Shown here one piece after another: positions 1 to 6,809 of a stretch of 64,000 nucleotides of DNA; position 1 is the stretch's first letter; every line of letters starts with the position of its first letter. Made by a program: the position numbers and the translations under genes. The stretch lies in the NCBI GenBank assembly GCA_019187485.1, contig JABAQR010000016.1:1-64000 (forward strand), read 5' to 3'. The notes beneath the pieces are model-generated. The model was not told where the DNA came from. It saw only the letters and a program-made list of their open reading frames with translations, and did not search any database. Source of the stretch: Lysobacterales bacterium (lineage in GTDB: Bacteria > Pseudomonadota > Gammaproteobacteria > Xanthomonadales > SZUA-5).

Positions 1-696
1 GGCCGTGTCCAGCCAGCGCGCGATGCCGAAGTCGATCAGGCGCGGTTGGCCCTGCGCGTCGACCAGCAGGTTGCCGGGCTTGAGGTCGCCGTGGGCGACC
101 AGTCGCGCATGCGCGTGCGCGACCGCCGCGCACACCGCCAGCAGCAGGCGCACGCGCCCTGCCTGCGGCAGCTCCGCGATCGCCTGCTGCCAGCCGCGCC
201 CCTCGACGTACTCCTCGACCAGCCAGGGCTGGCCCTCGGCGTCGATGCCGGCGTCGAGCAGGCGCGCGATGCCGGGGTGGTCCAGGCTGGCGAGGATGCG
301 GCGCTCGGCCGCCAGCCGCGGCGCGGTCCATTCGGCCGCGATCCCGGGCGCCAGCAGCTTGATCGCGACCTTGCGCTCGAACTGGCCGTCGCAGCGCTCG
401 CCCAGCCAGACCTCGCCCATGCCGCCGCTTCCGAGCCGCCGCAGCACGCGATAGGCCCCATAGGCGCGGCCGACCAGTTGCCGGCGCGCCAGTTCGGCTT
501 CGGCATCGTGCACCGCGCGTGCACCCAGGGCATCGAAATGGGCCACGGCCGGCGCATCCGCGGCGATCAGCGTGCGCGCCTGCGCGAGCAGTGGCGGATC
601 GTCGTGGAGGGCCTCGGCGAGCACCGCATCGCGCCGCTCCGCCGGCGCCTCCCAGGCCGCCTCGACGGCCGCCCGCAGGCGCGCGTAGTCGCTCAC
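1..696 (-). CDS. Serine/threonine protein kinase, partial (3' end outside window)
   Basis: Partial gene: 232 codons are visible from a GTG start at 696 and the frame is still open at the left edge. After an alpha-helical N-terminal region of about 80 residues comes a Hanks-type kinase domain: glycine loop GSGGMGEVWLG (about 89-99), ATP-binding Lys113 in VAIKLL, catalytic loop HGDLKPGNLL with Asp204, and DFG at 222-224. The Arg of the usual HRD motif is Gly here, so it is a non-RD kinase. The GTG start overlaps the stop of the upstream sigma-factor gene (GTGA), which implies translational coupling. Sigma factor plus kinase pairs are common in this order. The C-terminal part, often with TPR or sensor domains, cannot be seen. 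Confidence 0.9.
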   Translation of the reverse strand, partial: MSDYARLRAAVEAAWEAPAERRDAVLAEALHDDPPLLAQARTLIAADAPAVAHFDALGARAVHDAEAELARRQLVGRAYGAYRVLRRLGSGGMGEVWLGERCDGQFERKVAIKLLAPGIAAEWTAPRLAAERRILASLDHPGIARLLDAGIDAEGQPWLVEEYVEGRGWQQAIAELPQAGRVRLLLAVCAAVAHAHARLVAHGDLKPGNLLVDAQGQPRLIDFGIARWLDTA

Positions 697-1235
697 CGGG
701 GCGCGCCCGTCAGTTGCCGGTACAACCAGGTGCGCGCGAAGGCGTAGTCGCGCTTGACGGTCGCGCTGCCGCAGCCGAGTGCGAGCGCGGTGTCGGCTAC
801 GTCGAGTCCGCCGAAGACGCGGCAGACGACCACATCGTGCGCGCGCGGATCGAGTGCGGCGAGCGCCACCAGCGCCTGGTCGACCGCGAGCAGTTCCTCC
901 GCCGGCATCTGCTCGACATCCGCATCGGCAAGTTCGACCGCGATCGCGCCGCCGCCGTGGCGCGCGCTCTGCGCTCGGCGCGCGCGGTCGACCAGCAGGC
1001 AGCGCATCGCGCGCGCGGCGAGATGGAAGAACTGGGCGCGCGTGACCCAGTCGACGCTGCGCTGGCGCGCGAGGCGCTCGTAGGCCTCGTGGACGATGCT
1101 GGTGGTGCTCGCCTCGCCGCCGCCAGCGCGGCGCCGCTGGCGCGCCGCCAGCGCGCGCAGTTCCGCATAGACGCGCTGCGCCAGCGCCGGATCGCCGCCG
1201 CCGAGCTCGTCGAGGAAGCGGTTCAGGTCGTCCAT
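693..1235 (-). CDS. ECF-type RNA polymerase sigma factor (TIGR02999-like)
   Basis: 180-residue protein with sigma-70 region 2 in the first half (around VHEAYERLARQ and AARAMRCLLVDRAR) and a region 4 helix-turn-helix near the C-terminus (DTALALGCGSATVKRDY). It resembles the Sig-70_X6/TIGR02999 group, whose members usually sit directly before a Ser/Thr kinase, as here (4-base GTGA overlap). It would direct RNA polymerase to a small stress or envelope regulon, perhaps with activity set by the downstream kinase; that link is inference. No anti-sigma gene lies next to it. It is divergent from the transglycosylase gene at 1331, with 95 bp between them. Confidence 0.9.
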   Translation of the reverse strand: MDDLNRFLDELGGGDPALAQRVYAELRALAARQRRRAGGGEASTTSIVHEAYERLARQRSVDWVTRAQFFHLAARAMRCLLVDRARRAQSARHGGGAIAVELADADVEQMPAEELLAVDQALVALAALDPRAHDVVVCRVFGGLDVADTALALGCGSATVKRDYAFARTWLYRQLTGAPR

Positions 1236-1330
1236 GCGTGCATTTCAGCACAATCCACACGGACGCTGCCGACGGCGTGCAAGGCTTGACGTAGCATCCC
1301 CATCTCCCCGCCGCAGGACCCCGACGCGGA

Positions 1331-2329
1331 ATGATCGCTGCACGCTGGACCTGGTGCCTGTGCCTGCTGTGCGCGCTCGCAGGCGAGGCCGCGGCGACCG
1401 CGGAGAAGCACCCCGGCATGGAGGCGGTGATCGCCGAGCTGGCGGCGGGCGACGAGGCGATCGCGGCGCAGGCGCGCGCGCTGCTGCAGGGCGCCGAGTA
1501 CCGGCAGGCGATCATCGACGCGATCAGCCGCCCGGCCGAGGGCGTCAAGCCCTGGTACGAGTACCGCAAGATCTTCCTGACCGAAGAGCGCATCGCCGCC
1601 GGCGCCGCCTATCTCGCGCAGCACCGGCAGACGCTCGCCGCCGCGCAGGACGCGCAGGGCGTGCCGGCCGAATACGTGGTCGCGATCATCGGGGTGGAGA
1701 CGTTCTACGGGCGCATCACCGGCAAGTGGAAGGTGATCGACGCGCTGGTGACGCTCGGCCTCTATTACCCGCCACGCCAGCCCTTCTTCCGCGGCGAGCT
1801 GCTGCGCTTCCTCGGCCTGCCCCGCGAACGCGGGATCGAGCTCGACCTCGCCAACGTGCAGGGCAGCTATGCGGGGGCCATGGGCCTGGGCCAGTTCATG
1901 CCGACCAGCCTCGCGAAGTGGGCGGTGGACGCCGACGCCGACGGCCGCATCGACCTGTGGACCACGCCGGCCGACATCCACATGAGCGTCGCCCACTACC
2001 TGCGCGAGCACGGCTGGGCCGCGGGCCAGCCGGTGCTCGCCGAGATGGTCCCCGGCCCGGGCGCGCGCCGATTGCGCGACACCGGCCTCGACCCGGTCTT
2101 TCCCTTCAGCCAGTTGGTCGAATGGGGCTACCAGCCGCCCGACGGCAGCGCCCTGCCGCCCGACACCCCGGCCAACCTGCTGACCCTGGAAGTCGCCGAG
2201 TCCGACTACGGCTACTGGGCGATCTTCGGCAACTTCCGCGCGATCACGAAATACAACCGCTCGCCGATGTACGCACTGGCGGTGCATCAGCTGGCGCAGG
2301 AGATCGCGGCGCGGGCGGGTGGGGAGTGA
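1331..2329 (+). CDS. mltB: Lytic murein transglycosylase B
   Basis: 332-residue periplasmic lytic transglycosylase that cleaves the MurNAc-GlcNAc bond of peptidoglycan, forming 1,6-anhydroMurNAc ends. An N-terminal hydrophobic signal (about 1-22) is present but no convincing lipobox, so it may be soluble rather than lipid-anchored. The family catalytic Glu is Glu123 in IIGVETFYGR. Further MltB blocks are NVQGSYAGAMGLGQFMPTS (about 178-196) and the Asp-rich DADADGRIDLW segment. Length fits the family. The next gene, rlpA, also acts on peptidoglycan, and the two are probably co-transcribed. Confidence 0.95.
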   Translation: MIAARWTWCLCLLCALAGEAAATAEKHPGMEAVIAELAAGDEAIAAQARALLQGAEYRQAIIDAISRPAEGVKPWYEYRKIFLTEERIAAGAAYLAQHRQTLAAAQDAQGVPAEYVVAIIGVETFYGRITGKWKVIDALVTLGLYYPPRQPFFRGELLRFLGLPRERGIELDLANVQGSYAGAMGLGQFMPTSLAKWAVDADADGRIDLWTTPADIHMSVAHYLREHGWAAGQPVLAEMVPGPGARRLRDTGLDPVFPFSQLVEWGYQPPDGSALPPDTPANLLTLEVAESDYGYWAIFGNFRAITKYNRSPMYALAVHQLAQEIAARAGGE

Positions 2330-2480
2330 AGGCGCCTCCCGGAAAGCCGGGGCAGGGGCCGGGGGCTGGGGCGTGCGCGCGGGAAGGCGACTGCACCCGT
2401 CCCGCTCGCGCATGGCGCCCTTCCGAGGCGGACGGTCGTGCGCCCCAACCCCCAGTCCCAAACCCCGCTCCCGTTTTCGC
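2330..2480. repeat. GC-rich imperfect palindrome between mltB and rlpA
   Basis: The 150 bases after the mltB stop hold G-rich blocks (GGGGCCGGGGGCTGGGGCG near 2352) and a mirrored C-rich block (GCGCCCCAACCCCCAGTCCC near 2440), with weaker inverted similarity between them (GGGAAGGCG against CGCCCTTCC). It looks like one of the dispersed palindromic intergenic elements of this order rather than coding sequence. This is a reason to doubt an rlpA start as far upstream as 2326. Confidence 0.45.
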
Positions 2481-2505
2481 CCACCGCTTTCGGAGCGGGT
2501 TCGTC

Positions 2506-3333
2506 TTGCTCACCCTGCTCCTCGCCGCCTGCGCCTCGCACGGGCCCGAGCGCGCGCCGCGGGCGGGAGCGGATCCGGCGCATCGCTACGAGCCGCTGGA
2601 CGGGCCGCCGAACGTGCCCTTCGACGTCGACGCGATCCCGGAGCCGGTGCCGCGCGAGGAGCCGCTCGCGCGCTACGGCAACCACTCGCCCTACGAGGTG
2701 CTCGGCAAGCGTTACCGGGTATTGCCGCGCGGCGCGGGTTATCGCGAGCGCGGCATCGCGTCCTGGTACGGCACCAAGTTTCACGGGCGTCTGACCAGCA
2801 CCCGCGAGCCTTACGACATGTATCAGTTCACCGCCGCGCACAAGACCCTGCCGCTGCCCAGCTACGCGCGCGTGACCCGGATCGACAACGGCCGCAGCGT
2901 GGTCGTGCGCATCAACGACCGCGGGCCCTTCGTCGACGATCGTCTGATCGACCTCTCGTACGCCGCCGCGGTCAAACTCGGCATCCACGGCAGTGGTACC
3001 GCACCGGTGGAGGTGCAGGTGCTGCACGCGGATGATGGCCTCGCCACGCGCCGGGTGTCGCATCCGTCGAAGCCGCCGTCGGTGCTGCGTTCGCGCGGCG
3101 ACGTGCTGGTGCAGGTGGCGGCCTTCGGCACGCGCGCCAACGCCTACGCCTACCGCAAACGCCTGCGTCAGGCTGGTTTCGACGAGATTCGCATCTACAC
3201 CGCGCGCACCCGGGCGGGGCAGGTCTGGCGGGTGCGCATCGGCCCCTTGGCCGACCGCGCGCAGGCCGATGCGATTCGCGTCCGCCTGCGCTCGGGCGGC
3301 TTTGGCGAGCCGCGGATTCTCGAAGGGCCCTGA
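2506..3333 (+). CDS. rlpA: Septal ring lytic transglycosylase RlpA family lipoprotein
   Basis: Outer-membrane-anchored septal peptidoglycan enzyme. A lipobox (LLAAC, Cys about 9 codons after the TTG at 2506) is followed by a low-complexity linker, then a double-psi beta-barrel RlpA domain starting at GIASWYGTKFHGRLT with the IDNGRSVVVRINDRGPF block, and a C-terminal SPOR domain that binds denuded glycan (DVLVQVAAFGTRANAYAYR to the end). The start is uncertain. TTG 2506 gives a very short signal peptide; the frame is open back to a GTG at 2326 that overlaps the mltB stop (GTGA), but that would add 60 residues of repeat-derived sequence. The translation just before 2506 (FRSGFV) looks like the start of a signal peptide, so the true start may be a rare codon. 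Confidence 0.88.
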   Translation: MLTLLLAACASHGPERAPRAGADPAHRYEPLDGPPNVPFDVDAIPEPVPREEPLARYGNHSPYEVLGKRYRVLPRGAGYRERGIASWYGTKFHGRLTSTREPYDMYQFTAAHKTLPLPSYARVTRIDNGRSVVVRINDRGPFVDDRLIDLSYAAAVKLGIHGSGTAPVEVQVLHADDGLATRRVSHPSKPPSVLRSRGDVLVQVAAFGTRANAYAYRKRLRQAGFDEIRIYTARTRAGQVWRVRIGPLADRAQADAIRVRLRSGGFGEPRILEGP

Positions 3334-3473
3334 GCGGTACGCAGGGCGGCGCGCATGCCCACGACGTTACGCGCCTGGGTGCCCGACCCGTATGGGACGG
3401 AGTACGGCCGTGTTGGCGAGGGCGTTCCCCCAGCCGGGGATTCAGATCCAGGTCGGGTTCCCGCCAGGTCCGC

Positions 3474-4229
3474 TCAGGCGCGCAATCCTGCCAGCACTTC
3501 GCGTGCGATCCATCCGCGCAGCAGGACGTCGGCTGGCGCCAGCAATGGCTCGGCTGCCTGTCCGGCCTCGCTCGCCACCTGCTCGACCAGCGCGCGCCCG
3601 CAGTTTCCGCCGTCTTCCTGCACCAGCGCCAGCAGACGCGCCGCCAGCGGTTCCAGGGACTGGAATTGCACCCGGTCGGCACGGTTGCGGTAGACCACGA
3701 TCCAGCTCGGCTGGGCGGGCGCCTCACCGGGCTGGCAGCCCGGTCGGATCCGGTGCACCGGGAAACGATAGCCCAGCAGCCAGGCGAGGCCAGACGGAAC
3801 CGGCACGCTCTCCAGCGGATCGGACAGCGTGGCATCGACCCGGACGTCGTCGAAACTCGCCGGATCCAGGTCCAGCGCCAACTCCACCCATTCGTAATGC
3901 GCCAGCTCGTGCAGGAAGGGGTGTTCGGCCTGCCATAGCTCGGGATGCTCGCCGAGAAAGCGCACGAACTCGCTGCCGAGTTCGTGGAACAATGGTGTAC
4001 GCGCGGCGTGCCGACGGTAGAACTCGCGCACCAGCGCCGAAAAGGGCAGATCGCCGAGCAGTCGCCGGATCACGGGGAAATTGCCGGCGAGCAGTCCGCG
4101 GACATTGTTGAACAACAGTTCGCGATAGATGCCGACGCGACGGTCTTCCAGATCCGTCGGGGCCGGCACTCGCGCGGGATCGCGCAGATGGCGCGCCAGC
4201 CGCAGTTGCAGTTCCTCAAATGACGGCAT
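3474..4229 (-). CDS. hvfC: HvfC/BufC-type DUF2063 partner protein for RiPP maturation
   Basis: 251 residues of the DUF2063 family. The N-terminal helical domain has the family signature ([29 protein letters not shown], here about residues 31-60) and the second half ([18 protein letters not shown]) resembles the C-terminal domain of these proteins. In studied clusters the DUF2063 protein binds the precursor peptide and presents it to the DUF692 oxygenase. Its first 14 bases overlap the end of hvfB, so the two are translationally coupled. The cluster order A-B-C matches hvfABC and bufABC loci. It was formerly annotated as a putative DNA-binding protein; that function is not supported by this context. 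Confidence 0.88.
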   Translation of the reverse strand: MPSFEELQLRLARHLRDPARVPAPTDLEDRRVGIYRELLFNNVRGLLAGNFPVIRRLLGDLPFSALVREFYRRHAARTPLFHELGSEFVRFLGEHPELWQAEHPFLHELAHYEWVELALDLDPASFDDVRVDATLSDPLESVPVPSGLAWLLGYRFPVHRIRPGCQPGEAPAQPSWIVVYRNRADRVQFQSLEPLAARLLALVQEDGGNCGRALVEQVASEAGQAAEPLLAPADVLLRGWIAREVLAGLRA

Positions 4230-5079
4230 GGAGCGGTGTCGGCAGATCGCGGTCGACCGCGCGGGCCTGCACCGCGCGCACGCGGTCCAGTTCGGTCAGC
4301 AATTGCGGTAGCGGCGGGATGTTGAAGTCGCGTTCGAGCAGCGTCGGCCGCGTGCCGATGCGACGGTAGCTGTAGTCGAGCAACTGCCAGACCGGATCGA
4401 CGATGTCGGCGCCGTGGGTGTCGACGATCAGGTCCGGCGCTTCGTGGTAGTGACCGGCGACGTGCAGATAGGCGACGCGCGCGGCGGGGATGCGGTCGAT
4501 GAAGGCGCGCGCGTCGTAGCGGTGGTTGACGCTGTTGACGTAGACGTTGTTGACGTCCAGCAGCAGCTCGCAATCCGCCTCGGCGAGGACCGCGAGCAGG
4601 AACTCCGGTTCACTCAGCTCGCTCGCCAGCGGCGTGTAGAACGATGCGTTCTCGACCGCGATGCGTCGCCCGAGGATGTCCTGGGTGCGGCGGATGCGCG
4701 CCGCCACGTGTTTCACCGCATCTTCGGTGAAAGGGATCGGCAGCAAATCGTAGAGGTGGGCACCGTCGCTGCACCAGCTCAAGTGTTCGCTGTAGAGCAC
4801 GATGCCATGCTCGTCGAGCAAGCCCTTGAGGCGTTGCAGGAAGATCTCGTCCAGCGGATCCGGGCCACCGAGCGAGAGCGACAGGCCGTGGCAGATGAAG
4901 GGGAAGCGCTCGGTGTAGCGGCGGAAGGTCTTGCCCAGCCTTCCGCCGATACCGAGCCAGTTTTCCGGAGCGACTTCGAAGAAGTCGACGCGCGCAGGCA
5001 GCTCGTTGCAGACATCGAGCTCCGGCAGCATGCTGCGCCGGAGCCCGAGACCGGCCGCGGTTGCGGGCAGTCGTTTCAT
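4216..5079 (-). CDS. hvfB: DUF692 multinuclear iron oxygenase (MNIO), HvfB/BufB-type RiPP maturase
   Basis: 287-residue TIM-barrel protein of the DUF692/MNIO family, which uses a two- or three-iron site to convert Cys residues of a precursor peptide into oxazolone/thioamide or related heterocycles. Visible family blocks with candidate metal ligands are [57 protein letters not shown] and [13 protein letters not shown]. Length is typical. It lies 23 bp after the precursor gene hvfA and overlaps hvfC by 14 bases. The product is probably an intracellular maturase acting on the precursor before export. Family assignment is firm; the exact Cys modification is inferred from relatives. Confidence 0.93.
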   Translation of the reverse strand: MKRLPATAAGLGLRRSMLPELDVCNELPARVDFFEVAPENWLGIGGRLGKTFRRYTERFPFICHGLSLSLGGPDPLDEIFLQRLKGLLDEHGIVLYSEHLSWCSDGAHLYDLLPIPFTEDAVKHVAARIRRTQDILGRRIAVENASFYTPLASELSEPEFLLAVLAEADCELLLDVNNVYVNSVNHRYDARAFIDRIPAARVAYLHVAGHYHEAPDLIVDTHGADIVDPVWQLLDYSYRRIGTRPTLLERDFNIPPLPQLLTELDRVRAVQARAVDRDLPTPLHAVI

Positions 5080-5102
5080 CGGCTGCGTCCCGCAGGATCA
5101 GC

Positions 5103-5462
5103 TCAGGCTGCGCCGCCGCACTTGCCTTCTTCCTTGGCCTTGTCGCCGCCGCACTTGCCTTCGCCGCACTTGCCCTCTTCCTTGGCCTTGTCGCCACCGC
5201 ACTTGCCCTCTTCCTTGGCCTTGTCGCCGCCACACTTGCCTTCGCCGCACTTGCCTTCTTCCTTGGCCTTGTCGCCGCCGCACTTGCCTTCGCCGCACTT
5301 GCCTTCTTCCTTGGCCTTGTCGTCGCTGACCAGCATGTAGCCCTGGGCGAGGTCGGTTGCGTCCATGCCGGTGGCGGCCGTCGCGGCGGTGCCGAATGCG
5401 AGGCTGCCCAGGAAGGCGGCACCAACCGCCAGGGAAACCGGCTTGATCGTCTTGCTGCTCAT
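5103..5462 (-). CDS. hvfA: HvfA-family secreted RiPP precursor with eight EGKCG motifs
   Basis: 119 residues. A long signal-peptide-like leader (hydrophobic core about 9-24, AxA cleavage near residues 27-30) is followed by a short spacer (MDATDLAQGYMLVSDD) and a core of Lys/Glu/Gly/Cys repeats: DKAKEEGKCGEGKCGG units in 11- and 16-residue forms, giving eight EGKCG motifs and eight Cys. Such precursors are modified on the EGKCG Cys by a DUF692 enzyme and exported as copper-binding metallophores (HvfA, bufferin-like). Followed by hvfB and hvfC in one apparent operon. The repeats are nearly identical at DNA level, so motif number could change by recombination. Copper as the ligand is inference from the family. 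Confidence 0.93.
   Translation of the reverse strand: MSSKTIKPVSLAVGAAFLGSLAFGTAATAATGMDATDLAQGYMLVSDDKAKEEGKCGEGKCGGDKAKEEGKCGEGKCGGDKAKEEGKCGGDKAKEEGKCGEGKCGGDKAKEEGKCGGAA
5112..5327. repeat. Tandem coding repeats in hvfA core
   Basis: Tandem 33-bp and 48-bp units encoding AKEEGKCGGDK and AKEEGKCGEGKCGGDK, five units in all, nearly identical in bases (CTTGCCTTCTTCCTTGGCCT recurs on the + strand). The 48-bp form appears to be the 33-bp unit with a duplicated GEGKC segment. The near identity suggests recent expansion or ongoing homogenisation. Confidence 0.9.
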
Positions 5463-5530
5463 GGTCTTGTTCTCCGAATTGCGTAATGGGGCCCCGGTTG
5501 GGGCAGGGATTGGCCGCTCGCGCAGCCTGG

Positions 5531-5580
5531 ATGCCGCCGACCGTCATCGGCGGCATAAAGCTATGCCGGTCGGATGACAA
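5531..5580 (-). promoter_or_regulatory. Candidate hvfABC promoter with palindromic operator
   Basis: On the minus strand a -35-like TTGTCA (5580-5575) is followed after 17 bases by TATGCC (5557-5552), about 90 bases before the hvfA start. A perfect inverted repeat, ATGCCGCCGA (5531-5540), loop CCGTCA, TCGGCGGCAT (5547-5556), overlaps the -10 box and the predicted transcript start. That position suits a repressor operator or a 5' UTR hairpin. Promoter call is by eye only. Confidence 0.5.
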
Positions 5581-5637
5581 AGACAATCATCCGCATCCAG
5601 CACGAGTCGGACGGACCGATCTACGCGCCGAAGGCTT

Positions 5638-6771
5638 TCATCGGATGCGCGGGCCGCGCGACGAACGGCGCTTCTGGTCGCAGGCGGATTTGCCGGCGGC
5701 TGCGGATTTTTCCGGCAATCGACGGCTCGCAGGCGGATGCTGGCTGCGGTCGTTGCTCGCAGTGGCACCTGCGCCCGCGCGCAGATCCACCGGCAGCAGC
5801 GCCACCGTGACCTCCTCGCGGTCGTGATAGAGCTGGCGTGCGCGCAGTCGCCAGCCGCGGGCGAGCAGCGGGGACAGGGTGGCGCGTGCGCGCTGCCAGG
5901 CATCGAAGCGTCGCTTCATCGGCAGCTTCAGGTTGAAAATCGCCGCCCGACACCAACCTTGCGTGGCCCAGCGCAGCACGAGTTCGGCGACGCGATCGGG
6001 TTTTTCGACCATGTCGCAGACCAGCCAGTCGACTGGCTTGGGTGGGCGGTAACGGAAACCGTCCTCGCGCAGATGCCGCACCTGGCCGCTCGCCAGCAGG
6101 CTGGCGTCGATGCGGCCGTTGTCGATCGCCGTGACTCTGAGTCCGCGTTGAACCAGTTGGAAGGTCCAACCTCCGGGCGCTGCGCCGAGATCGACCGCGT
6201 TGCCGCCGGCGCGCAGCAGCGCGCCGCGTTCGCGCTCGTCGAGCAATACGTGGAAGGCCTCCTCGAGTTTCAGGGTCGAGCGCGAGGGCGCCCCACGCGG
6301 GAAACGCAGCCGCGGGATGCCGCCCGGAAAGGCCGCGCCGCCGGGGGGCACCTGACCGACCAGGGCGTGCGTGCTGGTCAGCAACCAGACGGCGGCGGTC
6401 GTGGTGCAGGCGACGCTCGCGTGCGCCCGCAGGCGTGCTTCCAGCGCGCTCGCCAGCGGCGCCAGCGGACGCGTGTCGTCGCTGTCCGGCACCACGACCT
6501 GAACCCGCGCAAACGGCGCCAGGGCAGCCGCCAGCGGCGTGACCCGGTCGCGCGGTTCGAGTGCGACCAACTCCGCCGCGACCACCATCAGCTCGCGTGC
6601 GAACAGCAATTCGTCCAGCTGCGGCGCGCGTGCGGCGGCTTGCACCCGGACCAGCGCGGCCTGCGGAGAGGCCACTCCGGCGGCGTCCAGCCCCGGCAGC
6701 GCTCGCAGCTCCGCGATCAGATCGGGCTCGAAACCGGCGCGGCAGAGCAGAGCGAGATGCATGCGGGTCAT
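5638..6771 (-). CDS. rlmM: 23S rRNA (cytidine2498-2'-O)-methyltransferase RlmM
   Basis: Methylates the 2'-O of C2498 in 23S rRNA using SAM. The protein has an N-terminal THUMP-like half and a C-terminal Rossmann methyltransferase with SAM loop DLGAAPGGWTF (194-204). The K-D-K-E catalytic residues are recognisable: Lys168 (TLKLEEA), Asp253 (VCDMVEKPD), Lys282 (FNLKLPMK) and Glu319/320 (YHDREEVTV). The reading frame runs about 45 residues past the usual family end (after HDREEVTVALLPVDL) as an Arg/Ser-rich tail with no recognisable domain; the normal stop may have been lost. It is the last gene of a minus-strand run with 38 bp to the preceding acyl-CoA dehydrogenase. Confidence 0.93.
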   Translation of the reverse strand: MTRMHLALLCRAGFEPDLIAELRALPGLDAAGVASPQAALVRVQAAARAPQLDELLFARELMVVAAELVALEPRDRVTPLAAALAPFARVQVVVPDSDDTRPLAPLASALEARLRAHASVACTTTAAVWLLTSTHALVGQVPPGGAAFPGGIPRLRFPRGAPSRSTLKLEEAFHVLLDERERGALLRAGGNAVDLGAAPGGWTFQLVQRGLRVTAIDNGRIDASLLASGQVRHLREDGFRYRPPKPVDWLVCDMVEKPDRVAELVLRWATQGWCRAAIFNLKLPMKRRFDAWQRARATLSPLLARGWRLRARQLYHDREEVTVALLPVDLRAGAGATASNDRSQHPPASRRLPEKSAAAGKSACDQKRRSSRGPRIR

Positions 6772-6809
6772 GGCAGGAACGTCGCCTGCGTCGCTCCTGC
6801 GGGCGTCGG

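Noticed and set aside
2326-2505. rlpA translation from GTG 2326
   Set aside because: It would add 60 repeat-derived residues before the signal peptide, although the GTGA overlap with mltB is tempting.
4300-4312. Second ops-like GCGGTAGCGGCGG
   Set aside because: Antisense within hvfB coding sequence; explained by codon use.
5112-5327. CRISPR-like regular repeats
   Set aside because: The repeats are in-frame coding units of hvfA without unique spacers.
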